Of a DNA stretch of 36,501 bases, positions 7,136-15,857 are shown in pieces. The DNA comes from JBCBSK01 sp039819185. GTDB taxonomy: Bacteria; Pseudomonadota; Alphaproteobacteria; Rhizobiales; Tepidamorphaceae. The DNA lies in NCBI GenBank assembly GCA_039819185.1, contig JBCBSK010000012.1, positions 1-36,501 of the forward strand, written 5' to 3'. Under the pieces are notes generated by a model, which saw only the letters and a program-made list of their open reading frames with translations, did not search any database and was not told where the DNA came from. The first letter of the stretch is position 1; each line of letters opens with the position of its first letter. Made by a program: the position numbers and the translations under genes.

Positions 7136-7798
7136 ATGACCATTCAGATTCACGGCGTTCCGGAAAGCAGCTATGTCCGTACGGCACGTATGGCCTGTGT
7201 CGAGGTCGGTGTCGCACATGAGTTGATCGTGCCGGGCGGGGAGAGCGTTGAGAGCGTGATTGCAGCGCTGAGATCACCCGCACATCTCGCGCTACATCCG
7301 TTTGGCCGCATGCCGGCGCTGGTCGATGGCGACATCACCGTGTTCGAAACCTCGGCGATCTGCCGCTATGTTTCAGCGCGCTACAGTAATGACCGTCTTA
7401 TACCGTCGGACATGGGCGAAGCGGTGCGCATGGAAGAATGGGTCAGCGCTGCGAACTGCTACATCATTCCGGACGCTGTCGGGACACTGATCACCCAGTA
7501 CATCTTCCGCGATGAACCCGACATGGCGGTGATCGAGGAGGCCATGCCGAAGCTTCGGGCGCAATATGAGATCCTCGATCGCGCACTGTCGGACCGCACT
7601 ACCTTCGCCGGCCAAGACGTGACCGTGGCGGACATTCTGCTCGCGCCGATTCTCGCTGCCGTCGGCCAACTGCCGGGCGGAATGGATCTGTTTGCGGGGC
7701 TGACCAATCTCGGCCGCTGGTGGGAGGCAGTCTCCCAGCGCGACAGCTTTGTGACGACCGAACCTCCGCGCGCCGACCAAGAAGCGAGCGCAGCGTAA
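7136..7798 (+). CDS. glutathione S-transferase family protein
   Basis: A 220-aa protein with an N-terminal thioredoxin-like GST domain (about 1-80; PFGRMPALVDGDITVFETSA is the cis-Pro and glutathione gamma-glutamyl site region) and an all-helical C-terminal domain (about 90-205; TFAGQDVTVADILLAP is the N-capping and hydrophobic-core motif). A conserved Ser/Tyr pair near residues 11-13 (SSY) could supply the catalytic hydroxyl. The ribosome-binding site GAGGGAGA sits 7 nt before the ATG. It lies 35 nt after the SRPBCC gene and is probably the third gene of the ArsR-controlled cassette. A detoxification role is inferred. Confidence 0.88.
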   Translation: MTIQIHGVPESSYVRTARMACVEVGVAHELIVPGGESVESVIAALRSPAHLALHPFGRMPALVDGDITVFETSAICRYVSARYSNDRLIPSDMGEAVRMEEWVSAANCYIIPDAVGTLITQYIFRDEPDMAVIEEAMPKLRAQYEILDRALSDRTTFAGQDVTVADILLAPILAAVGQLPGGMDLFAGLTNLGRWWEAVSQRDSFVTTEPPRADQEASAA

Positions 7799-7822
7799 GC
7801 ACTTGCTCAAGAGTCGATCTGG

Positions 7823-7846
7823 CGACGCGCTACGTTTCGCGCGTCG
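7823..7846. terminator. hairpin between convergent GST and tenA genes
   Basis: CGACGCGC (7823-7830) pairs with GCGCGTCG (7839-7846) around an 8-nt loop. The hairpin spans the tenA stop codon and lies 24 nt beyond the GST stop. There is no clear T-run on either side, so terminator activity is uncertain. Confidence 0.35.
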
Positions 7847-8501
7847 GCCAGGTTTCGAGCCGGTAGGCCGAGTCCCAGAACATCCATTCAAGCTCGGCGG
7901 CCGTCGTGTAGGCGTTGTGCATGGCTTCGATGGTCTTTGAAGACGCATCCAACGCCACCCGATCCACCGTCGCAATCACGTCGCGCACCGCCTCGTGAAA
8001 TTCTTCGCCTGCATAGGTGTCAATCCAGGCGCGATAGGGATTGGGATCGCCGGCGCGGCCATGGATGTCGCGACCGACTTCGGCATAGATCCAGAAACAC
8101 GGCAGCAGTGCCGCCAGCACAACCGGATAGGGCTCGGACCAGGCGGCGGCGATCAGATAGGACGTATAGTGGTGGCAGCCGGGGCTAAGCTCTGCCGTCT
8201 CAAAGTCATCTGCACTGACATCAAACGTCTCGAAATAGTCCGCATGTAAGGACCGTTCGACAATGATCGCGACCTTCGCAGCCTCGGAGAACTGCACGAT
8301 GCCGTCGGCATGGTCGGCTTTGGCAGCCGCAACCGAGAGCGCACGTCCGAACGCGGTCAGATAATGCGCGTCCTGGATCATATACTGTTTGAATCGCGCG
8401 CGACTCAGCGTGCCTTGAGCAAGCTCGACATTGAAAGGGTGCGACAGAGTGCGCTTGTAAAGCGCCAGATTGCGGTCCCAGGCGTCCTGGCTGAAGGGCA
8501 T
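7830..8501 (-). CDS. tenA: aminopyrimidine aminohydrolase / thiaminase II TenA
   Basis: A 223-aa all-helical TenA protein. The active-site residues fall at the same numbers as in the well-studied Bacillus subtilis enzyme: Asp44 and Tyr47 (QDAHYL), Tyr112 (CHHYTSYL), nucleophile Cys135 and Tyr139 (LLPCFWIY), Tyr163 and Glu205. It therefore belongs to the Cys-type (TenA_C) class, which hydrolyses aminopyrimidines to salvage the HMP moiety of thiamin. The ATG lies 19 nt after the atpC stop on the same strand, so it may be transcribed as the last gene of the ATP synthase operon. No thiamin riboswitch was seen. Confidence 0.92.
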   Translation of the reverse strand: MPFSQDAWDRNLALYKRTLSHPFNVELAQGTLSRARFKQYMIQDAHYLTAFGRALSVAAAKADHADGIVQFSEAAKVAIIVERSLHADYFETFDVSADDFETAELSPGCHHYTSYLIAAAWSEPYPVVLAALLPCFWIYAEVGRDIHGRAGDPNPYRAWIDTYAGEEFHEAVRDVIATVDRVALDASSKTIEAMHNAYTTAAELEWMFWDSAYRLETWPTRET

Positions 8502-8520
8502 CGGTTTTCCGGATCGAGGC

Positions 8521-8934
8521 TCAGCCGTGGCCCATGGTCTTCAGGACGGAAATCACATCCTGAAGCTGAGCCAACTGATTCTCGGCACGGCGTTTGGTCT
8601 CTTCGTCCTGGGCGTCGGCGAGGTCTTCCTCAGCATCCTTAAGCGCTTGCGCGAGAAGGTCCGCATCGAGTTCCTCGACCGGAACAGCTTGCTCGGCCAG
8701 AACCGTCAATCCTTCAGGACCCGCTTCGGCAAAGCCACCGCGCACGAAGACCTTTTTCTCGGATCCAAGCGTTTCCTCGATGACGAGGACGCCGGGCCGG
8801 AGCGTCGAGACCATGGGCGCATGCAGCGCCATGACGCCGAAATCACCTTCGGACCCCGGCACAGTGACGCGCTCGGCCTCGCCGGAAGCGACGAGCCGTT
8901 CGGGGCTGACCAGTTCGAAGCGCATTTGTGCCAT
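8521..8934 (-). CDS. atpC: F1F0 ATP synthase epsilon subunit
   Basis: A 137-aa subunit. The N-terminal beta-sandwich (about 1-85) includes FELVSPERLV, PGSEGDFGVMALHAP and VRGGFAEAGPEGLTVLAEQA; the C-terminal helical hairpin (about 90-135) includes DAEEDLADAQDEE. It sits in the F1 central stalk and couples rotation to catalysis. Length is typical. It follows atpD by 27 nt and ends the atp run. Confidence 0.97.
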   Translation of the reverse strand: MAQMRFELVSPERLVASGEAERVTVPGSEGDFGVMALHAPMVSTLRPGVLVIEETLGSEKKVFVRGGFAEAGPEGLTVLAEQAVPVEELDADLLAQALKDAEEDLADAQDEETKRRAENQLAQLQDVISVLKTMGHG

Positions 8935-8961
8935 AAGACGTTCCTAGGTCGGTGATTGGGC

Positions 8962-10389
8962 TTAAGCAGCTTCGGCCGCGAGCCGCTTACCCTTCTCGAT
9001 CGCTTCTTCGATCGTACCGACCATATAGAAGGCCGCTTCCGGCAAGTGGTCATACTCACCCTCGACAAGCCCCTTGAAGCCTTTGATCGAGTCGGCGAGG
9101 TCGACGAACTTGCCCGGTGCGCCTGTGAACACTTCGGCGACGAAGAAGGGTTGCGACAAGAAGCGCTCGATCTTGCGGGCGCGCGCGACGGTCAGCTTGT
9201 CCTCTTCAGACAGTTCGTCCATGCCGAGAATGGCGATAATGTCCTGAAGTGCCTTATAGCGCTGCAGCGTCGCCTGCACGTCTCGGGCAACGGTGTAATG
9301 CTCTTCACCGATGACGCGCGGATCGAGAATACGCGAGGTGGAGTCAAGCGGATCGACCGCTGGATAGATGCCCTTTTCCGAGATCGCACGATTAAGCACC
9401 GTCGTGGCATCAAGGTGGGCAAAGGATGTTGCTGGCGCTGGGTCGGTCAGGTCATCAGCTGGCACGTAGATCGCCTGAACCGAGGTGATCGAGCCCTTGG
9501 TCGTCGTCGTGATCCGCTCCTGAAGCGCGCCCATATCGGTGGCGAGCGTCGGCTGATAGCCGACCGCCGACGGGATACGGCCAAGCAGCGCCGACACTTC
9601 CGAACCGGCCTGGGTAAAGCGGAAGATGTTGTCAACGAAGAACAGAACGTCCTGCCCCTGGTCGCGGAAATGCTCGGCGATCGTCAGGCCGGTCAGACCG
9701 ACACGGGCGCGCGCGCCCGGAGGCTCATTCATCTGGCCATAGACGAGTGCGCATTTCGAGCCCTCGCCGCCACCTTCCTTGTTGACGCCTGATTCGATGA
9801 ACTCGTGATAGAGATCGTTGCCTTCGCGCGTGCGCTCGCCGACGCCGGCGAACACCGAGTATCCACCATGGGCTTTCGCGATATTGTTGATCAGTTCCTG
9901 AATGAGAACTGTCTTGCCGACGCCCGCGCCGCCGAACAGGCCGATCTTGCCGCCCTTGGCGTAAGGCGCAAGCAGGTCAACGACCTTGATGCCCGTGACC
10001 AGGATCTCCGACTCGGTCGACTGATCGACATAGGCCGGCGCTTCCTGGTGGATGGCGCGCATCGCCTCGCCCTTGACCGGGCCGGCCTCGTCGATCGGTT
10101 CGCCGACGACGTTCATGATGCGTCCGAGCGTTTCTGCACCTACCGGCACAGAAATCGGCTCGCCGGTGTCGGTGACGTCCTGGCCACGCACCAGACCTTC
10201 CGACGAATCCATCGCGATCGTGCGGACGGTGTTCTCGCCAAGATGCTGAGCAACTTCGAGCACAAGGCGGTTGCCCTGATTGTCGGTCTCGAGTGCGTTG
10301 AGGATCTTGGGGAGATGGTCGTTGAACTGAACGTCCACGACGGCGCCCATCACCTGTCGAATGCGTCCGACTGCCTGTTCACTCGCCAT
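8962..10389 (-). CDS. atpD: F1F0 ATP synthase beta subunit (catalytic)
   Basis: A 475-aa catalytic subunit with full landmarks: Walker A GGAGVGKT, the catalytic-Glu region GVGERTREGNDLYHE, VALVYGQMNEPPGAR (variant CALVYGQMNEPPGAR here), ALLGRIPSAVGYQPTLATD, and the DELSEEDK (DELSEED-type) segment that contacts gamma. The N-terminal beta-barrel and C-terminal helical domains are complete. The three copies in the F1 hexamer carry the catalytic sites. It lies between atpG (24-nt gap) and atpC (27-nt gap). Confidence 0.99.
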   Translation of the reverse strand: MASEQAVGRIRQVMGAVVDVQFNDHLPKILNALETDNQGNRLVLEVAQHLGENTVRTIAMDSSEGLVRGQDVTDTGEPISVPVGAETLGRIMNVVGEPIDEAGPVKGEAMRAIHQEAPAYVDQSTESEILVTGIKVVDLLAPYAKGGKIGLFGGAGVGKTVLIQELINNIAKAHGGYSVFAGVGERTREGNDLYHEFIESGVNKEGGGEGSKCALVYGQMNEPPGARARVGLTGLTIAEHFRDQGQDVLFFVDNIFRFTQAGSEVSALLGRIPSAVGYQPTLATDMGALQERITTTTKGSITSVQAIYVPADDLTDPAPATSFAHLDATTVLNRAISEKGIYPAVDPLDSTSRILDPRVIGEEHYTVARDVQATLQRYKALQDIIAILGMDELSEEDKLTVARARKIERFLSQPFFVAEVFTGAPGKFVDLADSIKGFKGLVEGEYDHLPEAAFYMVGTIEEAIEKGKRLAAEAA

Positions 10390-10413
10390 TGTCGTCTTCC
10401 TTACGATCGTGCC

Positions 10414-11292
10414 TCAGAGCGCTTCGGCGCCCGAGATGATTTCAATCAGTTCCTTGGTGATCTGCGCCTGGCGCTGGCGGTTATAGCTCAGCGTCAGCTT
10501 GTCGATCATGTCGCCCGCATTGCGCGTTGCGTTGTCCATCGCGGTCATCCGCGACCCCTGTTCGGAGGCGGCGTTTTCCAGAAGCGCCCGGAAGATCTGC
10601 ACGCTGACATTGCGCGGCAAGAGATCAGCGAGGATCGCCTCTTCCTCCGGCTCATAGTCATAGACCGCGCCGCCCTCGGCGTCGTCCTCGCGTTCAGGAA
10701 TCGACGCTGGAATGAGCTGGTTTGCGGTCGGGGTCTGGCTGATCACCGAATTGAACTCGGAGAAGAATAGCGTGCAGACGTCGAACTGGTCTTCATCGAA
10801 CATCTGCAACAGCTTGCGGCCGACCTCGCTGGCCTCATTGAAGCCGATCTGCTTGACCGAGCGAAACTCCATCCGCTCGACAATGTCGCCGGCAAACTGG
10901 CGCTTGAGGATGTCATACCCCTTCTTGCCGACGCAGAAGAACTTGACGTCCTTGCCCTGGTTCCGGAGCCGGAGTGCATGATCGCGGGCCAGTTTGGCAA
11001 TCGAAGAGTTGAATGCGCCGCACAGGCCACGCTCGGCGGTGCAAACCAGAAGAAGATGCCGTTGGTCTGAACCGGTTCCGGCAAACAGTTTAGGCGCCGC
11101 TTCCGGACTCGCGACACCGGCGGCGAGATTGGCCAGCACCGTTTCCATGCGTTCGGCATAGGGCCGGGCCGCCTCGGCGGCGGCCTGAGCGCGACGCAGC
11201 TTGGCGGCCGCGACCATCTGCATGGCCTTGGTGATCTTGCGGGTCGCCTTGACCGAGGCAATCCTGTTTCGGAATTCCTTGAGGCTCGGCAT
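10414..11292 (-). CDS. atpG: F1F0 ATP synthase gamma subunit
   Basis: A 292-aa rotor-shaft subunit. It starts MPSLKEFRNRIASVKATRKIT and ends with the classic helix SYNRQRQAQITKELIEIISGA, the two ends forming the coiled coil inside the alpha3beta3 ring. The central Rossmann-like part includes CTAERGLCGAFN. An acidic insertion, EREDDAEGGAVYDYEPEEE (about 198-216), is as expected for alphaproteobacterial gamma subunits. It follows atpA by 44 nt. Confidence 0.98.
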   Translation of the reverse strand: MPSLKEFRNRIASVKATRKITKAMQMVAAAKLRRAQAAAEAARPYAERMETVLANLAAGVASPEAAPKLFAGTGSDQRHLLLVCTAERGLCGAFNSSIAKLARDHALRLRNQGKDVKFFCVGKKGYDILKRQFAGDIVERMEFRSVKQIGFNEASEVGRKLLQMFDEDQFDVCTLFFSEFNSVISQTPTANQLIPASIPEREDDAEGGAVYDYEPEEEAILADLLPRNVSVQIFRALLENAASEQGSRMTAMDNATRNAGDMIDKLTLSYNRQRQAQITKELIEIISGAEAL

Positions 11293-11336
11293 GAAGTTCC
11301 GACGCTCCTGTTTCGCCTGTCAGAGGCTTGGTGACC

Positions 11337-12866
11337 TCAAGCGAAGTTCTTGGCGAAGGCCTCGGTGGCCGATTTCAACTTTTCGGACAGATCATCCGAC
11401 AGCGCTTTTTCGCTGCGGATCGTGTCAAGAAGATCCGCGTGCTTGTCGCGCAGGAAGCCGAGCAGACCTTCCTCGAAAGGCCCAACTTTGTCGACGGCCA
11501 GATCGTCAAGGAAGCCGTTCACGCCGGCATAGATGACCGCGACCTGCTCCTCGACCTTGAGCGGCGAGAACTGCGGTTGCTTCAGAAGCTCCGTGAGGCG
11601 TGCCCCGCGATTCAAGAGCTTCTGGGTCGTCGCATCTAGGTCCGAACCAAACTGAGCAAAGGCGGCCATCTCGCGATACTGGGCAAGCTCGCCCTTAATC
11701 GGGCCGGCAACCTGTTTCATGGCCTTGATCTGGGCCGAAGAGCCAACGCGCGACACCGACAGGCCGACATTCACCGCCGGCCGGACGCCCTGATAGAACA
11801 AGTCGGTCTCAAGGAAGATCTGGCCGTCCGTAATCGAAATCACATTTGTCGGGATGTAAGCCGAGACGTCGTTGGCCTGGGTCTCAATGATTGGAAGGGC
11901 AGTCAGCGAGCCGTTCTTGTGATCATCATTGAGCTTGGCGGCGCGCTCGAGAAGCCGCGAATGCAGGAAGAAAACGTCACCAGGATAGGCTTCACGTCCC
12001 GGCGGGCGGCGCAGCAGAAGCGACATCTGACGATAGGACACGGCCTGCTTGGAGAGATCATCATAGGTGATGAGCGCGTGCATGCCGTTGTCGCGGAAAT
12101 ACTCGCCCATGGTGCAACCGGTGAACGGCGCCAGGAACTGCATCGGCGCGGGATCGGACGCTGTGGCGGCGACGATGATCGAATATTCCAGCGCGCCGCG
12201 CTCTTCCAGCGTCTTCACGAACTGGGCGACGGTCGAGCGCTTCTGGCCGACCGCGACATAGACGCAATAGAGCTTGGCGCTCTCGTCGTCGCCGTCATTG
12301 ATCGGTTTCTGGTTCAACATCGTGTCGAGCGCGATGGCGGTCTTGCCGGTCTGACGGTCGCCGATGATCAACTCGCGCTGACCGCGACCGATCGGGATCA
12401 TCGCGTCGATCGCCTTGAGGCCGGTCTGCATCGGCTCATGCACCGATTTGCGCGGGATGATGCCTGGCGCCTTGACGTCCACGCGCATGCGGGTATCGGA
12501 CTCGATCGGTCCCTTACCGTCGATCGGGTTGCCGAGCGCGTCCACGACCCGGCCAAGCAGACCGCGACCGACCGGCGCATCAACGATGGCACCGGTCCGC
12601 TTGACGGTATCGCCTTCCTTGATGTCGCGGTCAGAGCCGAAGATAACGACGCCGACATTGTCGACTTCGAGGTTCAGCGCCATGCCGCGAATGCCGCCGG
12701 GGAACTCGACCATCTCGCCGGCCTGGACATTGTCGAGACCGTAGACGCGAGCGATTCCGTCACCGACGGAGAGAACCTGACCGACTTCGGAAACCTCGGC
12801 TTCCTGGCCGAAATTCTTGATCTGGTCCTTCAGGATGGCCGAGATTTCGGCGGCACGGATATCCAT
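11337..12866 (-). CDS. atpA: F1F0 ATP synthase alpha subunit
   Basis: A 509-aa non-catalytic nucleotide-binding subunit. Landmarks are MDIRAAEISAILKDQI at the start, Walker A GDRQTGKT, the conserved YSIIVAATASDPAPMQ segment, and PAVNVGLSVSRVGS. Length is standard. The ATG overlaps the atpH stop by one base (TAATG at 12864-12868), and AGAGG lies about 8 nt upstream, so the two are translationally coupled. Confidence 0.99.
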   Translation of the reverse strand: MDIRAAEISAILKDQIKNFGQEAEVSEVGQVLSVGDGIARVYGLDNVQAGEMVEFPGGIRGMALNLEVDNVGVVIFGSDRDIKEGDTVKRTGAIVDAPVGRGLLGRVVDALGNPIDGKGPIESDTRMRVDVKAPGIIPRKSVHEPMQTGLKAIDAMIPIGRGQRELIIGDRQTGKTAIALDTMLNQKPINDGDDESAKLYCVYVAVGQKRSTVAQFVKTLEERGALEYSIIVAATASDPAPMQFLAPFTGCTMGEYFRDNGMHALITYDDLSKQAVSYRQMSLLLRRPPGREAYPGDVFFLHSRLLERAAKLNDDHKNGSLTALPIIETQANDVSAYIPTNVISITDGQIFLETDLFYQGVRPAVNVGLSVSRVGSSAQIKAMKQVAGPIKGELAQYREMAAFAQFGSDLDATTQKLLNRGARLTELLKQPQFSPLKVEEQVAVIYAGVNGFLDDLAVDKVGPFEEGLLGFLRDKHADLLDTIRSEKALSDDLSEKLKSATEAFAKNFA

Positions 12867-13426
12867 TACCCGACCTCTTTCATGCGCAATTTGAGGGATG
12901 AGAGTTTCGTCTTAAGCGAGGTGTCGATCATCCGGCTGCCGAGCCGAACGACGAGCCCGCCCAGGATCGACGGATCGACCGTTTGAACAAGATCGACATC
13001 CTTGCCGACCGAAGCCTTGAGCGCGGACTTGAGATCCGCGATCTGTGTATCGTTGAGAGCCATGGCGCTCGTCACCTCGGCGGTGACTTCGCCGCGTTCG
13101 GCGGCGACCAGCTTGTGGTAGTCCGAGATCATATTGCCAATGACGAAGAGGCGGCGGTTACGCGCCATCAGCTTAACGACATTGGCCGCCAGCCCATCAA
13201 TGTGCATCTTTGGAAACAGCGCGTCGAGGGCTGCGACTTGCTCGTCGGCGCCGAAGACCGGGCTCGTCACCAGCCGTTTGAGATCTTCGCTGTCGTCAAG
13301 TGCTGCGGAAAAGCGATCAAGCTGTTCAGCCACGGCGTCGACCGAGCCAGCATCGCGCGCCAGTTCGATCAAAGCCGTCGCATAACGCCCGGCAACGCCA
13401 GATACGATCGTCTGCTCGCCGCTCAC
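12866..13426 (-). CDS. atpH: F1F0 ATP synthase delta subunit
   Basis: About 186 aa. VAGRYATALIELARDAG near the N-terminus and GKDVDLVQTVDPSILGGLVVRLGSRMIDTS near the C-terminus are diagnostic for the delta/OSCP peripheral-stalk subunit. The GTG at 13426 was chosen: AGAGAGGG (13432-13439) lies about 6 nt upstream, and an upstream TTG at 13456 has no such site and would add ten odd residues. It is the first gene of the F1 operon. No F0 genes (atpB, E, F) occur in the window, as is normal in alphaproteobacteria. Confidence 0.95.
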   Translation of the reverse strand: MSGEQTIVSGVAGRYATALIELARDAGSVDAVAEQLDRFSAALDDSEDLKRLVTSPVFGADEQVAALDALFPKMHIDGLAANVVKLMARNRRLFVIGNMISDYHKLVAAERGEVTAEVTSAMALNDTQIADLKSALKASVGKDVDLVQTVDPSILGGLVVRLGSRMIDTSLKTKLSSLKLRMKEVG

Positions 13427-13572
13427 GCCCACCCTCTCTTGTGCTTTAAGGCGCAAGACCGAGAGATCGCCATCAGGCGGCTTCGGCTAGGCCTTTGCTT
13501 ATCGGTTTGACCGCACGGCAGCCCGCGCGTGAAGAGCGCGCCGGGAGCACCCGGGTCTTCAAGGTTGGCGGT

Positions 13573-13601
13573 TCGCTAGCACACTCATTCCGGCGGTGCA
13601 A
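13573..13601 (-). promoter_or_regulatory. putative promoter of the atpHAGDC operon
   Basis: On the minus strand TTGCAC (13601-13596) is followed after exactly 17 nt by TAGCGA (13578-13573), about 150 nt before the atpH start. It resembles alphaproteobacterial sigma70 promoters. The rest of the 273-nt gap 13427-13699 has no gene and only short GC-rich hairpins. Confidence 0.35.
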
Positions 13602-13699
13602 CATAACCCGGCTGCACCGTGCAAACTGGGGACGGCATACCGATTATGCCAGCCCCAGAAGCAATCTGTCTGGAAGGTCCGAAGGGGACGGTCGCGCGC

Positions 13700-14446
13700 C
13701 TAGAGTTCCGACATACCGCCATCAACGACATATTCCGACCCTGTCACGAAGGAGGCTTCGTGAGACAACAGAAAGGCTGCAACGGCGGCAACTTCGCGCG
13801 GCTCACCGAACCGGCCAAGCGGCACCATGCTGAGGATCTGCGCACCAGCCTCCTGCTGCGCTTCTTGAGTAAAGCCGGCACGGCCGAAGAAGTCGGTCGC
13901 AATTGGGCCAGGGCTAACAGCATTGACACGGATATGGCGTGGCGCGAAGTCCCGCGCCAGAGCCCGCACCATCGAGCGCACGGCACCTTTGGTCGCCGAA
14001 TAGATCGATGCATTGGCCATGCCGATCGTGTTCGCGACCGACGTGTTCAGAACGATCGACGCGCCATCCTTGAGGTGCGGCGCAAGCGCGCTCGCCTGCA
14101 GAAGCGGCCCGCGTACGTTAACCGAAAATTGCTCTTCAAAGGCGGCCGCCGTTACGTCCTCAAGCGCATAAAAACGACCGAAGCCAGCATTGAGGAAGGC
14201 TGCGTCAAGCTGTCCCACCGATCCCGCGACAGCCTCGGCGAGGGCTTTTGCCTGGACAGGATCACCGGCGTCATTGGCCAGGACATGGATATCCGGAAAT
14301 TCGGCCCGCACCTTGTCAAGGCGCTCGGGATTGGTTCCGGTTACGATGAGACGGGCGCCTTCACCGGCCAGACGGCGGACGGTTTCCAAGCCGATCCCGC
14401 TTGTGCCGCCGGTAACAAGAACGGACGTGTCGGTAAAGCGTGCCAT
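13700..14446 (-). CDS. SDR family NAD(P)-dependent oxidoreductase
   Basis: A 248-aa classical short-chain dehydrogenase/reductase. The dinucleotide motif TGGTSGIG is at about 11-18, NAG in LNAGFGRF at about 84-90, the catalytic Ser in VLNTSVAN, YSATK supplies Tyr and Lys, and PGPIATDFF follows; VTGSEYVVDGGMS ends the fold. All tetrad residues appear present. TGTNPERL after beta 2 weakly suggests NADP(H). Substrate cannot be read. ATG 14446 was chosen because GGGAG lies 8 nt upstream; a TTG at 14461 would add five residues. It lies 159 nt after the histidine kinase gene on the same strand. Confidence 0.9.
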   Translation of the reverse strand: MARFTDTSVLVTGGTSGIGLETVRRLAGEGARLIVTGTNPERLDKVRAEFPDIHVLANDAGDPVQAKALAEAVAGSVGQLDAAFLNAGFGRFYALEDVTAAAFEEQFSVNVRGPLLQASALAPHLKDGASIVLNTSVANTIGMANASIYSATKGAVRSMVRALARDFAPRHIRVNAVSPGPIATDFFGRAGFTQEAQQEAGAQILSMVPLGRFGEPREVAAVAAFLLSHEASFVTGSEYVVDGGMSEL

Positions 14447-14605
14447 GGCATGATCTCCCAATTGGCTAAGACTGAAGCGTCAAATGGGAGTGACGTCCGC
14501 ACGCGACAATCGAGCGAGCGTCAAATCAGCGTTCTGGAACTGAGAACAATCAGACTCATGGAACCGCTGAGCAACGCGATTCCGATATCGATCTTGGGGT
14601 GCCGA

Positions 14606-15832
14606 TCAGCTCACTTCGGCCGGCAGTGGCCGCGCCGTGCCAGATGCAACACAGGCATCGAGCGCCTCATAAAGCGCGCGCACCGAGACAGGCTTCTCTA
14701 TCGCAGCGTCAAACAAGCCGGCCGCGACATCGTCACGGATACCGCCGCGATGCGCGCTGACCGAAATGATCGATAGATGAGGGCCGAAACGCCGGCGAAG
14801 TGCGCTTGCCGTCTCTGCCCCGTCCATCTCAGGCATTTCGAGATCCATTAACACCGCAGCGATTGACAGTGTCGCGGCAATATCGAGCGCTTCGACACCC
14901 GACCCGGCAGGCACCGGGCAATAGCCGATCTTATCAAGGATCGCCGAGAACAGGCGGCGATTGGTGCGGTTGTCATCAACGACCAAGATGCGCGGACGAT
15001 CATCAGCCTGACCGGGCATGCCAACGTTGTCGCTGTCAGATCCACCGCGTCTCTCGTCTAGCTCCGCGCGCGGGCAGATCAGATCGACAACGAAACGTGC
15101 GCCACCGCCAACAGCGTCCTCCACCCGGATCTTGCCACCGAGGACGGCAACCTTGCGCCGGACAATTGTCAGACCGAAGCCGGCACCGGGAACGTCGTCG
15201 GTGTGCAGGGGGCGTTCCGACAGCTGAAACAGAAACGGCTTGGCAGCGTCCGGGATGCCGGGACCCGTGTCTTCGATCACAATCGTCACCGCGACCTGAT
15301 CATCACCCGCATGGGCGCGCGCGGCGATCTCAAAGCGGATCTCTCCGTCTTTGGTGTATTTCAGCGCATTGTCGATCAGATTTCCGACGGTTTGGCCCAG
15401 TGCGACACTGTCGATGCGGATGTGAAGACCCTCGGGGACATCGAAACGGGTTTGAAAGCCAAGCCCCTTCTTAGTCGCACGGGCGCGTTGAAGCCTGCTC
15501 ACGCGCGGCCCGAAATAGCTCAAGTCCAGAGTGTCGATGAAATCCGGGTTTGGACCTTGCGGAACGCGCCCCTCGGCTTCATCGAGCAGACGATCGGCGA
15601 GGCGGATGACCTGATGCGCCGTCGTCTTCAGGGCCGCGACATTGCGGCGCTGCTCTTCGGACAAGTCGCCATCGAGAATATGCTCGGCAAGCGCTGCGAT
15701 CGCGGCAATTGGTGCTCGCACCTCATGGCCAGCAATGGCCCAGGGGTTAACCGCACGGCGTGATCCGGCTTTGGAGTCAGCCACACTGCGGGCATCCGCC
15801 GATATGTCATCCTGATCGCGCCGATCGGTCAT
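14606..15832 (-). CDS. soluble hybrid sensor histidine kinase with receiver domain
   Basis: A 408-aa cytoplasmic protein. It has a HisKA dimerisation domain (about 25-85; phospho-acceptor His36 in AGHEVRAP), a HATPase_c domain (about 130-255; N box NLIDNALKYT, G1 DTGPGIP, G2 GAGFGLTIV), a short linker and a C-terminal receiver domain (about 280-395; acidic pair VVDDN, phospho-acceptor Asp in VLMDLEMPEMDG, Lys in IEKPVS). No membrane segment and no sensor domain such as PAS or GAF can be seen, so the input must come from the short N-terminus or a partner protein. The target is unknown; the SDR gene follows it. Confidence 0.93.
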   Translation of the reverse strand: MTDRRDQDDISADARSVADSKAGSRRAVNPWAIAGHEVRAPIAAIAALAEHILDGDLSEEQRRNVAALKTTAHQVIRLADRLLDEAEGRVPQGPNPDFIDTLDLSYFGPRVSRLQRARATKKGLGFQTRFDVPEGLHIRIDSVALGQTVGNLIDNALKYTKDGEIRFEIAARAHAGDDQVAVTIVIEDTGPGIPDAAKPFLFQLSERPLHTDDVPGAGFGLTIVRRKVAVLGGKIRVEDAVGGGARFVVDLICPRAELDERRGGSDSDNVGMPGQADDRPRILVVDDNRTNRRLFSAILDKIGYCPVPAGSGVEALDIAATLSIAAVLMDLEMPEMDGAETASALRRRFGPHLSIISVSAHRGGIRDDVAAGLFDAAIEKPVSVRALYEALDACVASGTARPLPAEVS

Positions 15833-15857
15833 GTTCGATCCCGCTCAAATGGCTGAC

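Noticed and set aside
8956..12986. Long plus-strand open frames opposite atpD and atpA
   Set aside because: They are antisense to highly conserved ATP synthase genes, are rich in Arg, Asp and His, and resemble no family; open antisense frames are common in GC-rich genes.
13427..13456. TTG start of atpH at 13456
   Set aside because: GTG 13426 has a good ribosome-binding site and gives the usual delta N-terminus.
13619..14776. 385-codon plus-strand frame opposite the SDR and kinase genes
   Set aside because: The minus strand encodes complete SDR motifs and a kinase receiver domain over the same bases; the plus frame has no recognisable domain.
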